From positions 1-42,315 of the forward strand of contig JANWYD010000028.1 of NCBI GenBank assembly GCA_025057155.1: a stretch of 42,315 bases of DNA, in the 5' to 3' direction. Position 1 is the stretch's first letter; every line of letters starts with the position of its first letter. Origin of the DNA: Chloroflexaceae bacterium (lineage in GTDB: Bacteria > Chloroflexota > Chloroflexia > Chloroflexales > Chloroflexaceae). Positions 9,351-16,831 of the stretch are shown piece after piece. A model generated the notes under the pieces. The model was not told where the DNA came from, searched no databases, and was given only the letters and a program-made list of their open reading frames with translations. The translations under genes were made by a program, and so were the position numbers.

Positions 9351-10124
9351 TCACACATCCAGCACCACACTGACCGGACAGTGGTCCGACCCTTCAACCT
9401 CGGTGTGGATCTCTGCGGCGAGCAGCCGCGGCGCCAGACTGGTTGAGACCAGGGCGTAGTCAATGCGCCAGCCGATGTTGCGCTGGCGGGCTCCGGCCCG
9501 CAGCGTCCACCACGAGTAAGCAACGGTATCGGGATGCAGGTGGCGAAAGCTATCCACCAGCCCGCGCGCCAGCAGGGCGCTCAGGGCGGCCCGTTCCTCG
9601 GGCAGGAAGCCCGAGGTGCGCTGATTTTCGCGCGGGCGGGCCAGGTCAATCGCTTCGTGGGCGGTATTGAGGTCGCCAACGACAACCAGGGGCGTACCGG
9701 TGGCGAGTTCGGCCCCTAGAACCGCGCTCAGGCGTTCGGTGAAGGCGAGTTTATGGGCCACCCGTTCCGGGCCGCTGGTGCCGCTGGGCACATAGACATT
9801 GTAGAGAGTGAAGGCCGGAAAGCGCGTGACCAGTACCCGGCCCTCGCTATCGAAGGCCGGATCGCCTAACCCGGCGCGCACCTCCTCAGGCTCGACGCGA
9901 GTAAGGGTGGCGACACCGCTATAGCCCGGACGTTCAGCGGGCAGCCAGTAGGCATGATAGCCCCGTGGCTCGCGCAGCGGCGCTGGAAGTTGCTTCGGTG
10001 CAGCCTTGATCTCCTGGAAGGCCACGATGTCAGCGGAGCAGCGCGCCAGCCATTCCAGCAGACCCTTGCGCGCAACTGACCGGATGCCGTTCACATTCCA
10101 GGAGGTGATGCGGATCGGGGGCAT
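9351..10124 (-). CDS. xthA: Exodeoxyribonuclease III (AP endonuclease)
   Basis: A 257-residue member of the ExoIII/APE family of the endonuclease/exonuclease/phosphatase fold. It removes 3' blocking groups and cleaves abasic sites in base excision repair. Visible motifs are the N-terminal S-W-N-V-N-G-I-R-S, metal ligand E38 in F-Q-E-I-K, the Y-V-P-S-G strand, catalytic G-D-L-N-T-A-H-E, R-I-D-Y-A-L and the C-terminal S-D-H-C-P-V. Length matches the family (250-270 aa). It is transcribed divergently from glgX, 211 bp away, and downstream of it lies only the minisatellite gap. Confidence 0.95.
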   Translation of the reverse strand: MPPIRITSWNVNGIRSVARKGLLEWLARCSADIVAFQEIKAAPKQLPAPLREPRGYHAYWLPAERPGYSGVATLTRVEPEEVRAGLGDPAFDSEGRVLVTRFPAFTLYNVYVPSGTSGPERVAHKLAFTERLSAVLGAELATGTPLVVVGDLNTAHEAIDLARPRENQRTSGFLPEERAALSALLARGLVDSFRHLHPDTVAYSWWTLRAGARQRNIGWRIDYALVSTSLAPRLLAAEIHTEVEGSDHCPVSVVLDV

Positions 10125-10335
10125 GGCTCTTCTACCGCTGTATGCTCGGATGACCTCCGCCCGCCTATGGTATCATATCCGACGTGAGCGCGAGGCCGCC
10201 ATGCCAGGTCTGGCAAACAAAGGAGGGTAAGCGAGAGCGAAGCGGTCTCTAACCCTTCCATCAGACGGGGGTCATAGGGAAACTCTGCTGCCCCGTCGCC
10301 TCCAGTCAGCGGTATTTTCTTGATCGGAGCCGAGC

Positions 10336-12534
10336 ATGTCCGCAATCTGGCCTGGTAAGCCATACCCCCTGGGCGCCACCTGGGATGGACAGGGGGTGAA
10401 CTTCGCGCTCTTCTCGGCCCATGCCACGCGGGTTGAATTGTGTCTCTTCGATGGCCCGGCCGCTGAACGTGAGTCGGTGCGTCTGGCGCTTCCAGAACGC
10501 AGCGAGGATGTCTGGCACGGCTACGTGCCCGGCCTTGGGCCGGGGCAGTTGTACGGCTATCGAGTGTATGGCCCATACAACCCCTCGCACGGGCATCGTT
10601 TCAATCCCTACAAGTTGCTGGTAGACCCCTACGCCCGCGCGTTCCATGGGCGCCTGAGCTGGGACAATGCGCTCTACGGCTACCGCATCGGCAGCCCATA
10701 CACCGACCTGACGATCGGCAAGCGCGACAGCGCCCCCTATACCTTGCGCTCGGTGGTCATTGACCCGCGCTTTGATTGGGCCGATGATCGGCGTCCAAAT
10801 ACTCCGCTGCACGAATCGGTGATCTACGAACTGCACGTCAAGGGTTTTACGCGTCGCCACCCCGACGTGCCGCCCCAGCTCCAGGGCACCTACGCTGCTC
10901 TGGGGTCAGCGCCGGTGATCGCCTATTTGCAGCAGTTGGGGGTGACGGCGGTCGAGTTGCTGCCGGTGCATCATTTTATTGATGATCAGCACCTGATTGA
11001 CAGGGGGTTGGTCAACTACTGGGGATACCAGACTCTGGGCTACTTCGCGCCCGATTCGCGCTACGCCAGTGTGAGCGAACCGGGCGCGCAGGTCAACGAG
11101 TTCAAGCAGATGGTCAAAAACCTGCACGCCGCAGGCATCGAAGTGATCCTCGATGTAGTCTATAACCACACTGCCGAGGGCAATCAACTGGGGCCGACAT
11201 TGTGCTTTCGAGGGATTGACAACGCCGCCTACTACCGGCTCGTGCCCGACAATCCGCGCTACTACCTCGATTACACCGGCACCGGCAACAGTCTGAACAC
11301 CGCCTACCCGCGCGTGTTGCAGTTGGTGATGGACAGCCTGCGCTACTGGGTGCAGGAGATGCATGTGGACGGTTTTCGCTTTGACCTGGCGCGCGCCCTT
11401 ATCCGCGGGGTTGCCGAAGGCGACCGTCCCAGCGCCTTTTTCGATATGATCAAACAGGACCCGGTGCTCTGCCAGGTCAAACTGATCGCCGAACCGTGGG
11501 ATCTGGGCCCCGACGGCTACTGGGTGGGGCGCTTTCCCTCGCCATGGGCGGAGTGGAACGGCCGCTATCGCGACAATGTGCGCAAGTTCTGGAAGGGGGA
11601 TGCCGGTCAGGCGGCCGAGTTTGCCTCGCGGATCATGGGTTCGATGGATCTGTACCGGCACAACGGTCGCCGGCCCTACCACAGCATCAACTATGTCACC
11701 TCGCACGACGGCTTCACCCTGCGCGACCTGGTAAGTTACAACACGAAGCACAACGAGGCCAACGGCGAAGACAACCGCGACGGAGACGAGCACAACAACT
11801 CGTGGAACTGCGGCGTCGAGGGGCCGACGGACGACCCGGCCATCCGCGAGTTGCGCCTGCGGCAGATGCGTAACTTTCTGGCAACCCTGTTCCTCTCGCA
11901 GGGCACGCCGATGTTGCTGGCGGGCGATGAGCGCGGCCGCACCCAGCAGGGCAACAACAATGCCTACTGCCAGGATAACAGCCTCTCGTGGATTGACTGG
12001 TCACCCGATCCGGAGGCCGAGGAGTTGCTGGCCTTCACCCGGAACATGATCGCGCTGCGGCGGCGGCATCCGCTGCTGCGTCGGCGCAATTTCTTCCAGG
12101 GGCCGCTGACGCCCGCCGGAGTGGAATACGATGTAGAGTGGCTCAGTCCTGACGGGCAGGAGATTGGCCCCGCCCTGTGGAACAACCCCGAGTTGCGCTG
12201 CTTCGGGTTGTTGCTCAACGGCCGCGTGATGCGTGAGCAGAACGAGCAGGGCGCGGCAATCCACGATGATGTCTTTCTCATCCTCTTCAACGCCGGTCAT
12301 GAGCCGATCGCCTTCATCCTGCCCGACTGGCCCGATGATCCGCTCTGGGAGGTGCTGGTTGACACTGCCGACCTTGAGCAGAACGGCAAGCGAGTGCCGA
12401 GCAGCGAAATCTATCACATCCAGCCCCGCTCGCTGGTGATGCTGGCCGAACGCGCCAGCAGCCAGAAGGCCGCCCTTCAGCCGGCCGCGCAGACAGCGCC
12501 GGCGAAAAAGACGGTTGCGGCAGGGCGGGGATAG
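10336..12534 (+). CDS. glgX: Glycogen debranching enzyme (GH13_11 isoamylase type)
   Basis: The 732-residue protein has an N-terminal CBM48 domain (P-L-G-A-T-W-D-G-Q-G-V-N-F-A-L-F-S), a GH13 barrel and a C-terminal beta domain. The catalytic triad is seen as nucleophile D350 (G-F-R-F-D-L), acid/base E386 (I-A-E-P-W-D) and D458 (T-S-H-D-G-F); the spacing matches E. coli GlgX closely. It hydrolyses alpha-1,6 branches of limit dextrins during glycogen breakdown. ATG 10336 follows GGAGCCGAGC. A 30-residue alanine/lysine-rich tail follows the last beta strand. No other glycogen gene is adjacent. Function is secure by family. Confidence 0.95.
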   Translation: MSAIWPGKPYPLGATWDGQGVNFALFSAHATRVELCLFDGPAAERESVRLALPERSEDVWHGYVPGLGPGQLYGYRVYGPYNPSHGHRFNPYKLLVDPYARAFHGRLSWDNALYGYRIGSPYTDLTIGKRDSAPYTLRSVVIDPRFDWADDRRPNTPLHESVIYELHVKGFTRRHPDVPPQLQGTYAALGSAPVIAYLQQLGVTAVELLPVHHFIDDQHLIDRGLVNYWGYQTLGYFAPDSRYASVSEPGAQVNEFKQMVKNLHAAGIEVILDVVYNHTAEGNQLGPTLCFRGIDNAAYYRLVPDNPRYYLDYTGTGNSLNTAYPRVLQLVMDSLRYWVQEMHVDGFRFDLARALIRGVAEGDRPSAFFDMIKQDPVLCQVKLIAEPWDLGPDGYWVGRFPSPWAEWNGRYRDNVRKFWKGDAGQAAEFASRIMGSMDLYRHNGRRPYHSINYVTSHDGFTLRDLVSYNTKHNEANGEDNRDGDEHNNSWNCGVEGPTDDPAIRELRLRQMRNFLATLFLSQGTPMLLAGDERGRTQQGNNNAYCQDNSLSWIDWSPDPEAEELLAFTRNMIALRRRHPLLRRRNFFQGPLTPAGVEYDVEWLSPDGQEIGPALWNNPELRCFGLLLNGRVMREQNEQGAAIHDDVFLILFNAGHEPIAFILPDWPDDPLWEVLVDTADLEQNGKRVPSSEIYHIQPRSLVMLAERASSQKAALQPAAQTAPAKKTVAAGRG

Positions 12535-12802
12535 TAGCATTGCGGATGTTGGATTTTACATTTTCGAGATATGGTGTCTCAACGAGAGCGGGGACGCATG
12601 GGCAGTTTTCAACAGTAATTGGCAAAAATTTTGCTTTAGCATGGTTTCATGTTCGCTTTTCTTGCGTAAAATAGTACAATCGCGTTCATATTTGCATTGG
12701 TGTTCTGCGCAACGTTCTTACCATGCTTCGCACTTCGACAAGCAGCACCTTTCTGGCACGGCAATATGTCGCGGTGGCCGCCGCAGAGAGAAAGGGGGGG
12801 AC

Positions 12803-13162
12803 GTGCTTGCGGTTATCGCTGTGCTTCTGGGAGTGTTCCTGGGGGTGCTTATTGCTGGAGGGATAGTGGTTCCGCGGCTTAGCCTGATGCTCAATGAACT
12901 GGCTCTCCTGCGCCGCGAACGAGATCGGCTGCAGGGCGAGCTTGTCGCCCGGCGCGGGGAAGCGGTTGAGGCCCGTAGCCAGGCTTTTCGCTCCGAACAG
13001 GATCTGCTGGCGCTGCGACGGCGGATGATAGTGCTGATCGCCGAACGCGATGCGGCCCGCGCGGCGCAACTCGCAGCCGAAGCGGCCTATCGTGAGTTGC
13101 TCGCCGAGCGGGACCGCCTGCAGGGGGAGCTGGCGCTGATGCGCCGACGCAAGGTTCCGTGA
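12803..13162 (+). CDS. Membrane-anchored coiled-coil protein (119 aa)
   Basis: I start it at GTG 12803, preceded by AAAGGGGGGG, although the frame is open much further upstream; the upstream part does not resemble protein. Residues 1-25 form one hydrophobic helix (V-L-L-G-V-F-L-G-V-L-I-A-G-G-I-V-V). The rest is a charged coiled coil with two similar L-L-R/A-E-R-D-R-L-Q-G-E-L heptad blocks. The layout suggests a membrane-tethered rod facing the cytoplasm, but no family is recognised. It converges with rpmG, its stop lying 5 bp from the rpmG stop. Confidence 0.65.
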   Translation: MLAVIAVLLGVFLGVLIAGGIVVPRLSLMLNELALLRRERDRLQGELVARRGEAVEARSQAFRSEQDLLALRRRMIVLIAERDAARAAQLAAEAAYRELLAERDRLQGELALMRRRKVP

Positions 13163-13167
13163 GAGGG

Positions 13168-13332
13168 CTATTTGGTCTCGCGATAGATCACGTGGCGGCG
13201 CACGATCGGGTCATACTTGCGCAGCTCGAGACGGCTCGGATCGTTGCGGCGATTCTTCATCGTCGTGTAGGTGTGGCCGCTCTCGGTGCTCTTAAGTTTG
13301 ATAATAATGCGATTACCTTTCTTCGAAGCCAT
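13168..13332 (-). CDS. rpmG: 50S ribosomal protein L33, cysteine-free form
   Basis: A 54-residue gene on the minus strand, ATG at 13330-13332. The product begins [19 protein letters not shown] and contains [19 protein letters not shown] and the end Y-R-E-T-K, which is the L33 signature. Zinc-binding L33 forms carry two C-x-x-C pairs; here those positions hold S-T-E-S and D-P-I-V, so this is the zinc-independent (C-minus) type. A strong promoter and a terminator-like hairpin lie upstream. Many genomes carry a C-plus paralogue as well; whether this one does cannot be seen here. Confidence 0.93.
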   Translation of the reverse strand: MASKKGNRIIIKLKSTESGHTYTTMKNRRNDPSRLELRKYDPIVRRHVIYRETK

Positions 13333-13357
13333 ACCCTTCAATCCTTCTTAACATAGC

Positions 13358-13377
13358 AAAACGCCGCCCGAGCGGCG
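13358..13377 (-). terminator. Terminator-like hairpin in the rpmG leader
   Basis: Read on the minus strand, a perfect 6-bp stem (CGCCGC/GCGGCG) with a TCGG loop is followed directly by TTTT. It lies between the rpmG promoter and its start codon, so it may act as an attenuator rather than a gene-end terminator. No gene upstream on this strand needs one: arsA is transcribed the same way and ends at 13445, so it could instead be arsA's terminator placed downstream of the rpmG promoter. Confidence 0.5.
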
Positions 13378-13388
13378 CACTGGCCGAA

Positions 13389-13417
13389 ATTGTAGCACAC
13401 TGGCCAGCATCAAGCAA
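13389..13417 (-). promoter_or_regulatory. Sigma70-type promoter for rpmG
   Basis: On the minus strand, -35 TTGCTT (13412-13417) and -10 TACAAT (13389-13394) are separated by exactly 17 bp, with TG one base before the -10. The predicted start of transcription is about 50 nt upstream of the rpmG ATG. Confidence 0.6.
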
Positions 13418-13444
13418 GGGGGCAGCTCACGGCCCTGTTGCGTA

Positions 13445-14614
13445 TCACGCCCTATCTTTGCGAAAGGCCACGCGCAGGGCGCTGTTCTCGAAGTAGGCGT
13501 CTCGCGCGCGCAGCCGCGCCAGGGATTGCGGCAACACGATGCGATGGCGGTGCCAGCCCACGGAGATCAGCAGTTCGTCTTCGCTCTGAGCGAGATGGAT
13601 CTGGTCCTCCGAGGCGAACGGCAGGGGCACGATCAGATCGTAGCCGTCGTGCATCTTTTCAACGCGCTGCACAGGACCGCGGTAGAAAAACTCGGCGGGA
13701 TCGCGATCGTGGAAGAGGCGATCAGCGAGCTGGTCAAGCAGATCGGGGCCGATAATCTCGCGGTCAAAGTGGGGGGCGCGCAGGATGGGCAACGGCTCAA
13801 ACATCTCCTCGACCTGGGGAGCGTACTCCTGTTGCATAGCGCGCCAGGCGGCAAAGTGGCGATCCACATCGGCGGGCAGGATGCGGTTGATCACGACCGC
13901 GTCCACAGCGTAGCCAAACAGCGAGAGGTAGGTGAGGCTTCGCTGCGCCTCGCGGATGACCATTTTCTCCAGGTTCATTACAATGCGCGCCGTCGTCACC
14001 TGCTGATCGGTAAGGATGTGGCGCACATCAACCAGGGCGTCAATGGCCTGCTGGGCCGAGGCCAGCACTTCATCCTCGGCGATGGGCATATCGGTGACGC
14101 GCTTGGCCACCGGGCGCACCACCTTGAGCAAGGCCCGCGCGATAGGGAAAAGGCGCGAGATCCACCAGCGCATAATGTCGGGCAGCGACAGGAGCCGCAA
14201 GGTTTCACCGGTGGGCGCGGCGTCAACGACAATCACGTCGTATTTCTGCTCGTCATAATGGCGCTTGATCTGGAGCAGGCTGAACAGCTCTTCCGTTCCG
14301 GGGATGACCGACAACTCGCCCTGAGCGATGGTTTCGACCCCCTGCCAGGCGAGGAGTTCAGACAGGTAGCGCGAGACCTCCCCCCAGCTCGATTCAAGTT
14401 CGTGGAGGGCGTTAATCTCCTGGGCCCAGAGGTTGGGCAGCACCGGCATGGGTTCGGCCCGCAGGTCAACGCCCAGGGAGTCGCCGAGCGAATGGGCCGC
14501 GTCGGTGCTCAGGACAATCGTCCGATAGCCGCGTTGCGCACAGCGCAGGGCTGTAGCCGCAGCCACGCTGGTCTTGCCGACACCGCCCTTACCTGTGTAG
14601 AACAAGATACGCAT
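13445..14614 (-). CDS. ArsA/Get3-type ATPase with HSP20-like C-terminal domain
   Basis: A 389-residue protein from ATG 14614. The deviant Walker A G-K-G-G-V-G-K-T is at residues 8-15, followed by S-T-D-A-A-H-S-L (switch I) and D-A-A-P-T-G-E-T-L-R-L-L (switch II region), typical of the ArsA/Get3 family. The last 70 or so residues form a beta-rich segment (L-I-V-P-L-P-F, D-E-L-L-I-S-V-G) matching the ArsA HSP20-like domain. Only one ATPase domain is present, so it probably dimerises like Get3. No arsenic genes are nearby; a membrane-protein targeting or pigment-complex role is as likely as arsenite transport. The open frame continues upstream of 14614, but that part is unlike the family. Confidence 0.85.
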   Translation of the reverse strand: MRILFYTGKGGVGKTSVAAATALRCAQRGYRTIVLSTDAAHSLGDSLGVDLRAEPMPVLPNLWAQEINALHELESSWGEVSRYLSELLAWQGVETIAQGELSVIPGTEELFSLLQIKRHYDEQKYDVIVVDAAPTGETLRLLSLPDIMRWWISRLFPIARALLKVVRPVAKRVTDMPIAEDEVLASAQQAIDALVDVRHILTDQQVTTARIVMNLEKMVIREAQRSLTYLSLFGYAVDAVVINRILPADVDRHFAAWRAMQQEYAPQVEEMFEPLPILRAPHFDREIIGPDLLDQLADRLFHDRDPAEFFYRGPVQRVEKMHDGYDLIVPLPFASEDQIHLAQSEDELLISVGWHRHRIVLPQSLARLRARDAYFENSALRVAFRKDRA

Positions 14615-14743
14615 GCAGGACCTGTCTCTCGTGCAATGGTCAATCGCGGACGTTCGATCGCGGATCTGGCGCGACGCATCTGGATGCGGTCGGCGTCGTG
14701 CTGATGCCTGAACAGGGCGCCTCGAACTGCACCAGGGCACACT

Positions 14744-14780
14744 GTGTACGTATAGTACACGGCGATGCACCTTCACGCAA
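14744..14780 (-). promoter_or_regulatory. Promoter with overlapping dyad upstream of the ArsA-type gene
   Basis: On the minus strand, -35 TTGCGT (14775-14780) and -10 TACTAT (14752-14757) have a 17-bp spacer. A perfect inverted repeat GTGTAC-N5-GTACAC (14744-14760) covers the -10 and probable start point, as a repressor operator would. The leader to the ATG at 14614 would be about 130 nt. Confidence 0.5.
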
Positions 14781-14825
14781 CAACCGTAGCCGAAAAGTTG
14801 TGGAACTGTTACGTAGGTGGACGGG

Positions 14826-15599
14826 CTATGGTTCACGGGGCGACCACTGGCGCCGGCCTGGAGTGGGCGCACGTTCCGCAAGCTCTACCTGTTCCCACCA
14901 GGTCTGGACGATAGCCAGGCTGGCGCCGTACCAGGGCTGGCCGGGGCGCTGATCGTGCCGCAGGCCGGGGATGATCACGCGGCGCGAGCCTTCCAGCAAG
15001 CCGCTGGAGAGCGGCACGACCCCATCGCCCCACTGGGCGCCTTCGCCGGTAATCAGGGTATAGCTTTGCCAGGCGCTCCGTTCGATCGGGGAGCCGTCAC
15101 GATTGCCAAAGACGCCTTTGCCCATTACGCTGACATAGCGGATGAAGCGCCAGTAGGCGCCGGGGTACTGCGCTTCGGCGAAGGCGATCTGATTCAGACC
15201 GCCCAGACGTCCGCGGCGGGTGGTGCTGTGGGGCGTGCCGAGGGTCACCAGGGTGCTGACGCGCTCGAAGCCGTTGTAGACCAGCCCGCGGGGGCCGTAG
15301 GGCCGGTCGCCCAGGTAAATGCGCGCCAGGATGCCACCGGCGCTGTGGGCGACGATGGTCAGGCGGCGGGCGCGATGCGCGGCGAGGGTTGCTCGCACGG
15401 CCCGATCAATGATGCGCAAGAGGGCGCCGTAGCTATCGCTGGGGATGACGCTGGCCCAGTCGAGCAGGCCAATCGGCGCGATGCTGACCGGGCGGCCGCT
15501 GGCTGTAGCCAGGTGGCGCCGCAGGGTCTCATACTGAGGGGCGCTGCTGCCGAAGCCGCCGACGATGAGTATCGGCTCAGCGCTCAGGGTCTCGCTCAT
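14826..15599 (-). CDS. Lipase-like alpha/beta hydrolase
   Basis: A 257-residue cytoplasmic alpha/beta hydrolase. The strand I-L-I-V-G-G-F-G-S-S opens the fold; the nucleophile elbow is A-H-S-A-G-G; likely Asp and His of the triad lie in W-G-D-G-V-V-P and G-L-R-H-D. T-L-G-T-P-H-S and the overall plan resemble PGAP1/triacylglycerol-lipase-type esterases, also found in Chloroflexia and cyanobacteria. There is no signal peptide, so it is not an obvious secreted lipase. It lies upstream of the ArsA-type gene on the same strand, separated by 211 bp with a separate promoter. Substrate unknown. Confidence 0.8.
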   Translation of the reverse strand: MSETLSAEPILIVGGFGSSAPQYETLRRHLATASGRPVSIAPIGLLDWASVIPSDSYGALLRIIDRAVRATLAAHRARRLTIVAHSAGGILARIYLGDRPYGPRGLVYNGFERVSTLVTLGTPHSTTRRGRLGGLNQIAFAEAQYPGAYWRFIRYVSVMGKGVFGNRDGSPIERSAWQSYTLITGEGAQWGDGVVPLSSGLLEGSRRVIIPGLRHDQRPGQPWYGASLAIVQTWWEQVELAERAPTPGRRQWSPREP

Positions 15600-15802
15600 C
15601 GTTTCTCTCGTGCAGCGACAGGTCAGATGAACGACCCCGGTGGAAAGGGGAGGATGTTCGCGGGCAGATGCAACGCTCGCAACGTCTCCCGTGCGGGGCC
15701 TATTTTCACCTTAGAAGTATAGCATGCTCACGGGGCAGGAGGGAGGGGAGAGGCTCGGCGGCGGGGCCACGGAACATTCTGCCGACACCCCTTGCCCGGC
15801 GG

Positions 15803-15838
15803 CTAATGGAGATTAAGAAGATAATCCGGTATTCGCCA
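15803..15838. repeat. Solo terminus of a MITE-like element
   Basis: These 36 bases match, with only a few differences, the right terminus (reverse strand) of the palindromic element at 34561-34676: a C-T-A-A-T-G-[AG]-A-G-A-T-T-A-A-G-A-A core followed by CCGGTATTCGCC. Only one end is present. It abuts the stop codon of the gene at 15839. Confidence 0.6.
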
Positions 15839-16705
15839 TTAGAACGGATTGGAGGTAGCGCCGTCATGCTTGAACCAGCGCGTGACGAGGGCGATAATCT
15901 CGTCAGCGCCTTCTTCAATTGACTTGTTGGTCAGATTAACAGTGGCCCAGCCATGACTGCGGAAGAGGCGCCGGGCCCATTCGACCTCTTCTTCGGCGCC
16001 CTGGAAGTCAATGTAGCTCTGGCCCATTGAAGCGCCGAAGCGCCGCTGGCGCCAGCGGCGCCGGGCGGCGATCTGCTCGGCGTCAACAATCAGGCCGATG
16101 ACCCGGCGGCGGTCTATGTCGAGGAGGGCCTGGGGCAGCGCGACCTCCTTCACCAGCGGTACATTCGCCACCTTCCAGCCCAGCACGGCCAGGTACATGC
16201 TCAGGGGCGTCTTGCCCACCCGCGAGATCCCGACCAGTACGATTTCGGCGTCGCTCAGATCACTGAGGCGCGCGCCATCGTCGTGCTGCATAGCATACTC
16301 GATGGCTTCCAGGCGTTCGAAGTAGGCCGAGCGGCGCTGCCGGTAGAGACCGCCCTTGCCCACCGGCTCGCGACCGAGCACCGTTGCCAGACGCGAGAGC
16401 ACGCTCCCCACCAGGTCAATCTCGTAGACATGGCGCTCACGAGCCTTGCGCACCAGGTCGCGTCGCAAGTCCGGCTCCATCAGGGTGTGCAGGATGGTGC
16501 CGTTGGTGGCTTCCGCCTGGGCTACCACCTGGGTAAGCTGGGCCGGATCGTGCACGTTTGGCACCACGATCAGGGGCACGTCAACGCCCTCGAACTGGGT
16601 CAGCACCAGGCGTGCAACCTCGGCTGCCACGCCTCCCGCACCCCCTGAGACAATGTACAGCGGCGGGGTATTCGCGCCAGTTGGCTGGCCGTCATCCATA
16701 GGCAC
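15839..16705 (-). CDS. Pyruvate phosphate dikinase/PEP synthase regulatory protein (DUF299)
   Basis: A 288-residue bifunctional kinase/pyrophosphorylase of the PSRP family (DUF299). It inactivates PPDK or PEP synthase by ADP-dependent threonine phosphorylation and reactivates it by phosphate-dependent phosphorolysis. Visible are Y-I-V-S-G-G-A-G near the N-terminus, the family P-loop G-I-S-R-V-G-K-T (159-166) followed by P-L-S-M-Y-L-A, and the late N-L-T-N-K-S-I-E-E segment. About 10-15 residues precede the first strand. Target genes are not in the window. The stop codon abuts the MITE remnant. Confidence 0.92.
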   Translation of the reverse strand: MPMDDGQPTGANTPPLYIVSGGAGGVAAEVARLVLTQFEGVDVPLIVVPNVHDPAQLTQVVAQAEATNGTILHTLMEPDLRRDLVRKARERHVYEIDLVGSVLSRLATVLGREPVGKGGLYRQRRSAYFERLEAIEYAMQHDDGARLSDLSDAEIVLVGISRVGKTPLSMYLAVLGWKVANVPLVKEVALPQALLDIDRRRVIGLIVDAEQIAARRRWRQRRFGASMGQSYIDFQGAEEEVEWARRLFRSHGWATVNLTNKSIEEGADEIIALVTRWFKHDGATSNPF

Positions 16706-16753
16706 TCGTTCTGCTCATAACGCCGGGTTTCGCCAGGCTGCGCCCACCGGGCG

Positions 16754-16786
16754 GGCGCCTCGTCCTGACGCCGGTCAGGAGGCGCC
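16754..16786 (-). terminator. Strong GC hairpin after the DEAD-box helicase gene
   Basis: Arms GGCGCCT+TCCTGAC (16754-16769, with an extra C-G) and GTCAGGA+GGCGCC (16774-16786) form a long stem with a 4-nt loop. It lies 46 bp downstream of the helicase stop and upstream of the next minus-strand gene. No T-tract follows on either strand. Confidence 0.5.
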
Positions 16787-16831
16787 GGAGAAACGGGCTT
16801 GCCCCTAGCGGGGCCCGGCGCAGCGCGGGCG

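Noticed and set aside
10165-10180. TATGAT/TATCAT -10-like strings between xthA and glgX
   Set aside because: No matching -35 on either strand, so too weak to list as a promoter.
12644-12680. Possible promoter (TAAAAT, TACAAT) before the coiled-coil gene
   Set aside because: AT-rich -10-like strings exist, but no -35 at acceptable spacing could be found.
13526-14704. 392-codon plus-strand open frame
   Set aside because: It is the antisense shadow of the ArsA-type ATPase gene, whose motifs are unambiguous.
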